Assembly (NCBI GenBank): GCA_903927685.1
Contig: CAIYOB010000770.1
Coordinates: forward strand, 1-5,208
From: an uncultured Planctomycetaceae bacterium
GTDB lineage: Bacteria; Planctomycetota; Planctomycetia; Pirellulales; Pirellulaceae
Direction: 5' to 3'
Length of the DNA: 5,208 nucleotides
In this document: positions 1-5,022 of the stretch, piece by piece
How positions within the stretch are numbered: the stretch's first letter is position 1
Layout of the letters: every line of letters starts with the position of its first letter
Made by a program: the position numbers and the translations under genes
Notes under the pieces: model-generated
The model's database searches: none
Seen by the model: only the letters and a program-made list of their open reading frames with translations
Told to the model about the DNA's origin: nothing

Positions 1-24
1 GACAGGTGCCCCCCCCTGCAGGTT

Positions 25-290
25 AGTCGGCTTCAGCCGACTCGCCCTTTGCCACCAGCTTCAGCTGGTGGGGCGGTGGTCCCGGGCTGTTTCCAGGAGC
101 CGGCTTCAGCCGGACTTCTCGCTGCGGGTTTCAACCGGCCGGCCGAGCGACCGGGGAGAATGGCGCTGGGGGCGGTGGGTGTCTGAAGACCTGACAAGAA
201 GTCCGGCTCAAGCCGGCTAGAGCGAATCGGGGATCTCCCACCCACCAGCTGAAGCTGGTGGCAAACAGGGAGCCGACTGAAGTCGCCTGA
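25..290. repeat. Large imperfect inverted repeat built of short palindromes (REP/BIME-like)
   Basis: Seven short palindromes occur in the order A-B-C-D-C'-B'-A'. A is 25-42 (8-bp arms AGTCGGCT/AGCCGACT). B is 52-71 (9-bp arms CCACCAGCT/AGCTGGTGG). C is 100-113 (CCGGCT/AGCCGG). D is a weak one at 127-136. C' is 203-216, B' is 242-261 and A' is 274-285, which is degenerate. Each has a two-base centre: TC in the left half, and GA (or CA in C') in the right half. The reverse complement of about 197-290 aligns with 25-120, including the sequence between palindromes (for example CTTTGCC next to B and GGACTTCT next to C). The whole block is thus a roughly 95-bp imperfect inverted repeat around a 75-bp centre. 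This resembles REP/BIME elements; mobility or function is inferred only. Confidence 0.75.
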
Positions 291-397
291 AAGACTCGGG
301 TCCTGCCCGGGCGGTGCGGGCAGCGAGAAAGTGAGCGTCTCTGAGACTGTCACCAGTCGCGTGGCGCGAGGCCAGAGAACGAACGTCTAAGCTCGAT

Positions 398-432
398 GGT
401 ATCAATTAGACCTGTCCGGCTTAATTGACACC
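398..432. repeat. Inverted repeat downstream of the HD gene (possible terminator or operator)
   Basis: The arms GGTATCAATTA (398-408) and TAATTGACACC (422-432) pair at 10 of 11 positions around a 13-base spacer. It begins 17 bases past the HD gene stop on the minus strand. There is no T-run after it in either direction, so a classical rho-independent terminator is not supported. A transcript-end hairpin or a protein-binding site are both possible. Confidence 0.4.
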
Positions 433-448
433 CAGTCTATTGTGCTAT

Positions 449-1039
449 TCAATTGCCCGCAGCCAGTTGAGCCAGTTCGGAGACAACTCGGGCCAATTCC
501 GCAATCAACTCGACGATTCTCCGATTCTCGCCGTCGTCAGCGTCGCGGAGTGTCTTGACCAGCTCACGGTAGTACCACAACGTCCCATCCTTACCGCCCT
601 TGAACTTCGCCCAGATGTCGTCGCCGTGAATGCGGTAGTCGAGCAGGAGGGACCGGGCATTGTGCAACTTGTCTGAGGCCGATACGAGGCGGGCGGAAGC
701 CGAAGCCTTCGACAAATGCGCGATGTACTTCTCCTTCCGTTCTCGCCACTCGGGCTTGGGGGATTCCAGGGTGTCGGTACAGGATAGCACGATGTCAGCT
801 ACCCGCGGCCCAAAACGTTGGCGGATGTCGTTGATCCTGAATGCACCGCCCGCATCCTCGCCAGCGTCGTGCAACAGCGCCCCAATCGTCTCATCCTCGT
901 CGGCTCCGTGTTCCATCGCGATGCTGGCCACGCCCAACAGATGGGAAATGTAAGGGATCTCCGTTCCTTTTCGCTTCTGGCCGGCGTGGATCACAGTGGC
1001 ATACTGCAGGGCTTGATCAAACCTGGGTGTCAACAACAT
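449..1039 (-). CDS. HD-domain hydrolase, RelA/SpoT- or MESH1-like (putative (p)ppGpp hydrolase)
   Basis: This is an intact 196-residue single-domain protein of the HD superfamily. Residue pattern: R23 in QKRKG, H33 in YISHLLG, the HD pair H57-D58 in ALLHDAGED, E61-D62 just after it, and D123/N127 in ASDKLHN. Order and spacing match the metal-binding and active-site set of small alarmone hydrolases (MESH1, and the hydrolase half of SpoT). Hydrolysis of (p)ppGpp to GDP/GTP plus pyrophosphate in the cytoplasm is therefore the best guess; another nucleotide phosphohydrolase is possible. No synthetase, TGS or ACT domain follows, and the length fits the short family. I chose the ATG at 1039 over the in-frame ATG at 1057 because GGAG lies five bases upstream of it (1045-1048) and the upstream ATG has no such site. 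The start overlaps the 3' end of the HDAC-like gene by 23 bases, suggesting co-translation. An insertion element upstream may have cut it off from its original promoter. Confidence 0.88.
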   Translation of the reverse strand: MLLTPRFDQALQYATVIHAGQKRKGTEIPYISHLLGVASIAMEHGADEDETIGALLHDAGEDAGGAFRINDIRQRFGPRVADIVLSCTDTLESPKPEWRERKEKYIAHLSKASASARLVSASDKLHNARSLLLDYRIHGDDIWAKFKGGKDGTLWYYRELVKTLRDADDGENRRIVELIAELARVVSELAQLAAGN

Positions 1040-1044
1040 TTGTT

Positions 1045-1048
1045 CTCC
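1045..1048 (-). promoter_or_regulatory. Shine-Dalgarno site of the HD hydrolase
   Basis: GGAG on the minus strand, five bases before the ATG at 1039. It decides the start codon and lies inside the 3' coding end of the HDAC-like gene, as expected for translationally coupled genes. Confidence 0.7.
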
Positions 1049-1178
1049 AATGTGCATTCAGCGTGTACATACGTTCGGCAGCATTGCCGCAGCTGTTGTT
1101 GTGGATTCGCAGGACCGCGTCGATTCGGCCATTGTGGTCAACTTGATAGCCGCCCGCAAGGTTCCAGGCGACCGGTAA

Positions 1179-1184
1179 GGCGTC
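1179..1184. repeat. Left flanking direct repeat of the ISAzo13-type element (putative target-site duplication)
   Basis: GGCGTC directly abuts the left terminal inverted repeat and matches GGCGCC at 2093-2098 at five of six positions. Collapsing the two copies restores the HDAC reading frame, which supports a target duplication with one later substitution. Confidence 0.6.
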
Positions 1185-1201
1185 GCGTCAAAATAACTTG
1201 A
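1185..1201 (+). repeat. Left terminal inverted repeat of the ISAzo13-type element
   Basis: GCGTCAAAATAACTTGA pairs with 2076-2092 with a single mismatch (C/G at position 13). The last bases of this repeat form part of the -35 box of the transposase promoter. Confidence 0.85.
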
Positions 1202-1226
1202 CGATATTTTGGGATCTGGGTATAAC
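1198..1226 (+). promoter_or_regulatory. Sigma70-type promoter of the ISAzo13-type transposase
   Basis: TTGACG (1198-1203) and TATAAC (1221-1226) are separated by exactly 17 bases, each one mismatch from the sigma70 consensus. The -35 box overlaps the inner end of the left inverted repeat. The expected transcription start, about seven bases past the -10 box, falls on or next to the ATG at 1233, so the transcript would be leaderless. This is inferred from sequence only. Confidence 0.65.
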
Positions 1227-1232
1227 TCGGCC

Positions 1233-2067
1233 ATGCAGGATGCATTGGCCGTTCAAGGGATTGAGTCTCGGTATGCCGCATTGGTTCCGTTGATGGACGA
1301 ACGGATGCGTCGTCAGTGGGCTGCGGCGGAAGCGAAGTCTTATGGTTGGGGCGGGGTTCGTGCGGTCGCGTGTGCAACAGGGATGTCGCCGAACACTATC
1401 GTGAAGCGTTTGGTAGAACTGCAGGAGCGCGAATCGAGCCCCCAGGCGACAGTTCCACAACGATTGCGAGTCCCCGGTGCTGGTCGCAAGCGTGCCACGG
1501 AAGCCGATCCAGAATTGGCCTCGGCGTTGGAACGATTGGTCGATCCGGCGACGCGAGGAGATCCGATGTCGCCGTTGCGTTGGACCTGCAAAAGCACGAT
1601 GCAACTCGCAGGCGAGTTGACACGTCAAGGGCACACTGTCAGCCCTCGCACTGTTGGGCGTCTGTTGAGAGCGACAGGATACAGTCTGCAGAGCAACCGT
1701 AAGACCAAGGAAGGAAAGGGGCATCCCGATCGCAACTCGCAGTTCGAGCATATATCAATGCGAGTGTCCTATCCACGTTCGGCACTTTCCGCCGGGCACC
1801 AGCAAGTGGAACAAGATCGAACATCGCATGTTCTGCCACATCACACAGAACTGGCGAGGTCGCCCTCTCATCAGCCACGACGTGATCATCAATCTTATTG
1901 CCAACACCTCGACAACTAAGGGACTGAAAATCAAAGCTGAACTGGACGCCGGTACTTATCCCGTCGGGATCAAGGTCACGGATAAGGAACTCGCCACCGT
2001 CAACCTCAAAAGAGCCACATTTCACGGCGACTGGAACTATTGTGTTCTCCCGAAACGAAAACCATAA
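1233..2067 (+). pseudogene. ISAzo13-family transposase, frameshifted and lacking its catalytic core
   Basis: The N-terminal 174 residues (1233-1754) are family-typical: ESRYAALVPLMDER, a helix-turn-helix-like ATGMSPNTIVKRL, PGAGRKR, then DPATRGDPMSPLRWTCKS, GYSLQSNRKT and HPDRNSQFEHI. The C-terminal 98 or so residues (from about 1771 to TAA 2065-2067) are also typical: HFPPGTSKWNKIEHRMF, TQNWRGRPLISHDVI and FHGDWNY. Between them two lesions are visible. An extra AT at about 1750-1755 shifts the frame; without it the sequence reads HINASV, as expected. Immediately after, near 1766-1771, it jumps to the C-terminal frame, skipping roughly 130-150 residues that should carry the first catalytic aspartates of the DDE triad. 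I take the ATG at 1233 as the start, from the promoter position and family alignment; an in-frame TTG at 1209 is less likely. The product cannot be active. Confidence 0.88.
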
Positions 2068-2075
2068 GAAATCAC

Positions 2076-2092
2076 TCAACTTATTTTGACGC
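2076..2092 (-). repeat. Right terminal inverted repeat of the ISAzo13-type element
   Basis: The minus strand reads GCGTCAAAATAAGTTGA, matching the left end at 16 of 17 bases. It supplies a premature in-frame TAA (2081-2083) to the interrupted HDAC-like frame. Confidence 0.85.
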
Positions 2093-2606
2093 GGCGCCTA
2101 ACCCCAGGCTCTTGGCGGTCTCGAACACGATCCGATCACGCTCGGCCAGTTGTTCGGTCGTCAACCAGCCCCCGAGGGGATCGGCGACGTGCGGGTCCGC
2201 GCCGGCCTGGTAAAGCAGGACTTGGCAATCGGCAAACCCCGCGACGATTCCGGGCAGGTCCATCAAGAATCGCTCGGCGTCACGGCGGTCACGGTAGCGG
2301 CGGTCGCCCCCGATCGAAACGTGCTTGATCCACGATCCGGCTCCTACCGCTGCGATGATCTCGTCCGTGCCGTCGCCGTAGTGCTGATCGCAGTCGAGAA
2401 TCGCGACCTTGGGAGCGAGCCCGCGATTTCGGACCACCCCCGCGGCCACGACCAAGCCGTTGAACGTGCAGAAGGCGCCTCCGCGATCGACTCCGGCGTG
2501 ATGGAAACCCGAGACAGGTGCCACAGCCACCATCCCGTTCCTGATCGCACTGGCCGCGGCCCCAATCATCGCTCCGCTGGTACATGGCAGCGATGCGGCG
2601 ACTGTG
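2081..2606 (-). pseudogene. Histone-deacetylase-like protein, middle fragment (both ends lost)
   Basis: This is the core of a class I/II HDAC-fold deacetylase (bacterial acetoin-utilisation protein/acetylpolyamine amidohydrolase group). Recognisable sequence starts at about 2606 with TVAASLPCTSGAM and runs through VSGFHHAG (paired histidines), LDCDQHYGDGTDE (zinc ligands D and H) and GADPHVADPLGGW (third zinc ligand). The usual HHG is HYG here. The frame then enters the insertion element and stops at TAA 2081-2083 after four foreign residues. The catalytic tyrosine segment lies on the far side of the element (1017-1184). Also missing is the N-terminal part, roughly 80-100 residues by comparison with typical family members; upstream the frame meets a stop at 2690-2692, and between there and about 2607 the sequence belongs to another gene. 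The ATG at 2567-2569 is internal to the domain and not a real start. As it stands the product would be inactive. Confidence 0.88.
2093..2098. repeat. Right flanking direct repeat of the ISAzo13-type element
   Basis: GGCGCC directly follows the right inverted repeat and matches GGCGTC at 1179-1184 at five of six positions. This copy probably keeps the original gene sequence: it encodes Gly-Ala in the HDAC frame, where the left copy gives Asp-Ala. Confidence 0.6.
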
Positions 2607-3111
2607 GGGCACGAGTCTTGGGAACGGAAAAGCTGATTGTTGAAGGTCGGTCTTGATACTCTCGTTGAACGTAGGCAGCGCTCTTGACCTCAATCCCCTG
2701 GTCTCGGTAGTACAAGTCGCATCGGGCCCATGCGTCGCGAGGCGGATCTTGATGGACTCCGAGCGCCACGGCCACAAGGAACTCGGCGAGCACGCCGCGG
2801 TTCGTGTTGACGAGAACGTCAGAGTACCCCCAAGACCAGAAGTCGTGAATGGTTAGCTGTGGTGGAACACCGTCGCCGACAATTGGCTCGTGCCCCGAGG
2901 CCCTCCCACACCTACATTCTCTGATCGAGGTTTCGTTCGACTGTCTTCCGGCGGCTGTTTCTGGCAGATCCGTCCGCTCCAATTTTCTCGTCTCTCGCTG
3001 CGATGGTCCCAGGCCCATGTCAGCGGCGGGCGACATGTCGATCAACTCGTCAGAACTGTCGTGGAATACTGGCGTCTCGACTCCCCCGATGTCGGGCAGG
3101 TCTTCAACCAT
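2566..3111 (-). CDS. Truncated PD-(D/E)xK nuclease-like hypothetical protein
   Basis: The open frame encodes 181 residues from ATG 3111, but only about residues 1-168 belong to the original gene. The conserved-looking part is residues 87-165: TIHDFWSWGYSDVLVNT, RGVLAEFLVAVALG (E110), then CDLYYRDQGIEVKSAAYVQ, in which D132, E141 and K143 form a D-x8-E-x-K motif typical of the restriction-endonuclease fold. I know this layout from uncharacterised bacterial proteins; no substrate can be assigned. Residues 1-86 are acidic and low in recognisable features. After SVPKTRA (about 2608) the sequence becomes HDAC-like DNA read out of frame, ending at TGA 2566-2568, so the C-terminus is lost. The same frame is open upstream of the ATG to 3178, reading DPDDPIIQQVQQAKKEGG, with no ATG or GTG. 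The real gene may therefore have started further upstream and been cut by the IS66 element. GGTGA eight bases before the ATG could serve as a ribosome site. Confidence 0.6.
   Translation of the reverse strand: MVEDLPDIGGVETPVFHDSSDELIDMSPAADMGLGPSQRETRKLERTDLPETAAGRQSNETSIRECRCGRASGHEPIVGDGVPPQLTIHDFWSWGYSDVLVNTNRGVLAEFLVAVALGVHQDPPRDAWARCDLYYRDQGIEVKSAAYVQREYQDRPSTISFSVPKTRAPQSPHRCHVPAER
2600..2612. other. Probable deletion junction between nuclease-like and HDAC-like genes
   Basis: On the minus strand the nuclease-like frame is recognisable until about 2608, and the HDAC-like protein becomes recognisable in another frame from about 2606. There is no inverted repeat or element end between them. 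This fits a deletion or other illegitimate joining rather than an insertion; an assembly error cannot be excluded. Confidence 0.55.
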
Positions 3112-3180
3112 GTCCAGGTCACCGCCCTCTTTCTTCGCTTGCTGAACCTGCTGAATGATCGGATCGTCTGGGTCTCCCGT

Positions 3181-3190
3181 AACCGTTCAC
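3181..3190 (+). repeat. Left terminal inverted repeat of the IS66 element
   Basis: AACCGTTCAC, preceded by GT at 3179-3180, is perfectly complementary to 5013-5022. On the minus strand the open frame of the nuclease-like gene ends here. Confidence 0.65.
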
Positions 3191-3191
3191 G

Positions 3192-3528
3192 CCCCGGAGA
3201 GCCTGCACGACGGTGTGGAGCCATTGCGGCCGGGATCTGGAGTCGCCGGTAGTTGGCCCGCATCGAGTAATCGGCGGTCTACGATGAAGGTGCGGCGGCC
3301 ACGGTCGGGTCTGGAGCAGTCGCCGGACGGGCACCTGGGGCTCAACGGCCCGTGGCGGCGGCGATTCGCGTCCCCGTGGGCGGCAGATGGCAACCAGCGG
3401 CCGGGGTATAGGGACGAAGGTCAGGGGCGACGACGAGCGTCCGACGGGGCCCCAGGCTGAGGCCGACGACCGGCGGCAAGATCAACCGGATAGCTGTCAG
3501 ACTCCTATCCGGGGGATGCCGCTGGCCG
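3192..3528. other. Non-coding leader region of the IS66 element
   Basis: About 340 bases of very GC-rich sequence lie between the left inverted repeat and the transposase frame. Several open frames on both strands cross it, but all are Arg/Pro/Gly-rich and none resembles TnpA or TnpB or has a convincing ribosome site. The one clear structure is the 8-bp hairpin at 3486-3512. Confidence 0.5.
3486..3512. repeat. Perfect hairpin just upstream of the IS66 transposase
   Basis: CCGGATAG (3486-3493) and CTATCCGG (3505-3512) form an 8-bp perfect stem with an 11-base loop. It lies 16 bases before the first possible transposase start (GTG 3529). It could limit read-through transcription or translation into the transposase gene, as seen in other insertion sequences; that role is inferred. 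Confidence 0.45.
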
Positions 3529-3606
3529 GTGGTTGAATTGGGAAGGACGACCGGGAAAAAACTGATCTGGACAGAAACGGCGTTTTCGACGACGACATGC
3601 ACTATC

Positions 3607-5016
3607 ATGTCGTCCACGACGCCTACGCCCATTGTTGTTCCTCCGGAAATCGACGCCGAGATGACGCCGGCTGTCCGGGCGTTTGTGGCCGCGCTCATCG
3701 GCCGGATTGAGAAGTTGGAGGCCCGCTTAGGGCTGAATCCGCAGAACTCCTCCTTGCCGCCCAGTAGTCAACACCCTCACGCCAAGCCGCCGCGGAAGAA
3801 AAAGAAAGGTCCGAAGAAAAAAAGAGGAGGGCAGCCGGGGCACCCGCGACATCAGCGGGCCTTGATCGCGACGGAAGACTGCGATCGCGTCGTGCCCTTG
3901 AAACCCGCTATTTGCCGGCGCTGCTCGGCCAAGTTGAGCGGGACCGATCCCGAACCTCTTCGGCACCAAGTGTGGGAATTGCCGGAGATCAAGCCGCAGG
4001 TTACTGAATACCAACAACATCGCTTACCCTGTACCTGCTGTGGCGAGACGACCTGTGCTCCTCTGCCAGAAGGCGTGCCGAGCGGCCAGTCCGGTCCGAG
4101 ATTAATCGCCTTTGCGGGTTTGCTGATGGCCTACTTCCGCCAGAGCAAGCGTCGCACGTCGATGTTCTTGCAGGATCTGCTTGGCCAGCCGTGCTGTCCG
4201 TCGCTGGCTGTGAAGTTGCAGAATCACGTGGCTGCGGCGCTCGAGCCACCCTACGAGGAATTGCGAGAAGCCTTGGCAAACCAATCGCAAGTGCATATGG
4301 ACGAGTCGCCGACCAAGGAGGCCAACCAGAAGGCCTGGTTGTGGACGGCCATCGCTCCCTTGTTTGCTGTATTTGGTATTTTTCCCAGCCGGGCCGCCAC
4401 CGCGATTGGCAGTCTGCTGGGCGAGGGGTATGCGGGAATCGTCAACTGCGACCGAGCCAAAATGTACTGGAGAATCAAACGTCTCCAATGGTGTTGGGCT
4501 CATCTGAAACGGGATATTCAGGCCTTGATCGACCACCCCGACCGGCAAGTGAAGCGGCTGGGACATGATCTCATGCGGCAGGTCAAATTGCTGTTCCAGC
4601 ACTGGTGGGACTATCGGGCGGGCAAGATCTCATGGAAGACCTTTCGGGATCGCATGGCCCCCGTGCGCGCCGAGGTGAACGCCTTGCTGCTGCGCGGTGT
4701 CTTCTCTGGGAACAAACACTTGTTCGGCATGTGCGAAGAACTCTACGATCATCGCGATTGGCTTTGGACATTCGTCGAACACGAGGGCGTCGAACCTACG
4801 AATAACACAGCTGAGCGTGCCCTCCGCCATGCGGTCATCTGGCGCAAGTTGTCGTTCGGCACTCAAAGCGCCCAGGGCAGTCGTTTCGTGGAGCGAATGC
4901 TCACCATCCTGGAGACCTGTCGCCTGCAGAATCGGAACGCATTTGACTTCCTCACCGCCGCCGTCGAAGCCCACCTCGCCCAGCAGAAAGCGCCGTCACT
5001 CCTTCCCACCCTGTGA
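3607..5016 (+). CDS. tnpC: IS66-family transposase
   Basis: A full-length 469-residue DDE transposase that catalyses cut and joining of the IS66 ends. In order: a short coiled-coil-like segment (IGRIEKLEARLGLN), the family's NSSLPPSS motif, a strongly basic stretch (KKKKGPKKKRGGQPGH, about residues 64-79), a zinc-finger-like region with C103-x2-C106 and C142/C144/C145, then the catalytic domain. Its likely triad is D232 in HMDES, D282 in VNCDRAKMYW and E403 in NNTAERALR, with the conserved WCWAHLKRD between the second and third. The C-terminus has the usual RFVERMLTILETCR. I prefer the ATG at 3607; the frame is open back to a GTG at 3529 and an ATG at 3661 is possible. None has a good ribosome site, so translation may be weak. 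The TGA stop (5014-5016) lies within the right inverted repeat. No frameshift or missing motif is seen, so the enzyme may be active. Confidence 0.96.
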   Translation: MSSTTPTPIVVPPEIDAEMTPAVRAFVAALIGRIEKLEARLGLNPQNSSLPPSSQHPHAKPPRKKKKGPKKKRGGQPGHPRHQRALIATEDCDRVVPLKPAICRRCSAKLSGTDPEPLRHQVWELPEIKPQVTEYQQHRLPCTCCGETTCAPLPEGVPSGQSGPRLIAFAGLLMAYFRQSKRRTSMFLQDLLGQPCCPSLAVKLQNHVAAALEPPYEELREALANQSQVHMDESPTKEANQKAWLWTAIAPLFAVFGIFPSRAATAIGSLLGEGYAGIVNCDRAKMYWRIKRLQWCWAHLKRDIQALIDHPDRQVKRLGHDLMRQVKLLFQHWWDYRAGKISWKTFRDRMAPVRAEVNALLLRGVFSGNKHLFGMCEELYDHRDWLWTFVEHEGVEPTNNTAERALRHAVIWRKLSFGTQSAQGSRFVERMLTILETCRLQNRNAFDFLTAAVEAHLAQQKAPSLLPTL

Positions 5017-5022
5017 ACGGTT
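5013..5022 (-). repeat. Right terminal inverted repeat of the IS66 element
   Basis: GTGAACGGTT is the exact complement of 3181-3190. It contains the transposase stop codon, so coding sequence runs to within a few bases of the element's end. The expected outer bases AC (mirror of the left GT) are GG here. Confidence 0.65.

Larger units (their letters stand above)
1..448. other. Intergenic region with palindromic repeats
   Basis: I see no convincing gene here. Open frames across it are low-complexity and read through palindromes. It starts with an eight-C homopolymer (9-16), carries seven short palindromes between 25 and 287 (listed separately), and ends with an inverted repeat (398-432) just downstream of the HD gene stop codon. 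It is best read as repeat-bearing intergenic DNA. Confidence 0.7.
1017..1184 (-). pseudogene. Histone-deacetylase-like protein, C-terminal fragment (severed by ISAzo13-type insertion)
   Basis: Reading minus from the left edge of the insertion element gives an open frame starting DALPVAWNLAGGYQ and ending at TGA 1017-1019. LAGGYQ is the segment carrying the catalytic tyrosine (Tyr306 in human HDAC8), followed by an IHN motif seen in bacterial acetoin-utilisation/HDAC-like proteins. About 53 codons are native; the first D-A pair comes from the flanking repeat. It has no start codon of its own. It continues the frame of the fragment at 2093-2606: joining the two after removing the element gives SLGLGALPVAWNLAGGYQ without a frame change. 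The stop overlaps the first codons of the HD hydrolase, marking the two as former operon partners. It is easily missed because the fragment has no start codon. Confidence 0.88.
1185..2092 (+). mobile_element. ISAzo13-family insertion sequence, internally deleted (about 908 bp)
   Basis: The element is bounded by 17-bp terminal inverted repeats, GCGTCAAAATAACTTGA at 1185-1201 and its near-complement at 2076-2092 (16 of 17 matches). It sits inside the HDAC-like gene. It encodes the beginning and end of one transposase but lacks the central catalytic part, so it cannot move by itself. With both ends intact it could in principle be moved by a related transposase elsewhere in the genome. Full-length relatives, as I know the family, encode a transposase of about 400 residues; here only about 272 codons of recognisable sequence remain. 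Confidence 0.88.
3179..5022 (+). mobile_element. IS66-family insertion sequence, single-transposase type, apparently complete
   Basis: The left end GTAACCGTTCAC starts at 3179; the first two bases fit the GTAA tips common in IS66. The right end GTGAACGGTT (5013-5022) is the exact complement of AACCGTTCAC at 3181-3190, giving a 10-bp perfect inverted repeat. The tnpA and tnpB helper genes of classical IS66 are absent, as in the single-ORF branch. IS66 elements normally create 8-bp target duplications. Here the flanks GGTCTCCC (3171-3178) and GGTCGGCA (5023-5030) share only the first four bases, so the ends may have been rearranged or the exact tips are misjudged. The element is roughly 1.84 kb with an unusually long leader before the transposase. 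Confidence 0.75.

Noticed and set aside
25..290. CRISPR array
   Set aside because: Units differ in sequence, are inverted in the second half and have irregular spacing, so they are palindromic repeats and not direct repeats with spacers.
33..405. Two minus-strand open frames in the palindromic region
   Set aside because: They translate palindromes and low-complexity DNA, have no ribosome site, and resemble no protein family I know.
1055..1057. Upstream ATG giving a 202-residue HD protein
   Set aside because: No ribosome site precedes it, while the ATG at 1039 has GGAG at ideal spacing; the extra six residues are read from inside the HDAC-like gene.
1076..1089. Stem-loop CGGCA/TGCCG
   Set aside because: It lies inside the C-terminal coding part of the HDAC-like gene and is short enough to occur by chance.
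2566..2569. ATGA overlap that looks like a coupled stop/start between the nuclease-like and HDAC-like frames
   Set aside because: HDAC-typical sequence (PCTSGAM) is present upstream of this ATG in the same frame, so the methionine is internal to the domain and the overlap is a by-product of the deletion junction.
2289..2777. Arg/Ser-rich open frame on minus
   Set aside because: It is a shadow: it reads the HDAC-like and nuclease-like DNA in a third frame, without family motifs.
2890..3252. Plus-strand 120-residue open frame opposite the nuclease-like gene
   Set aside because: The minus frame carries the family motif and more gene-like codon use; the plus frame also runs across the IS66 boundary.
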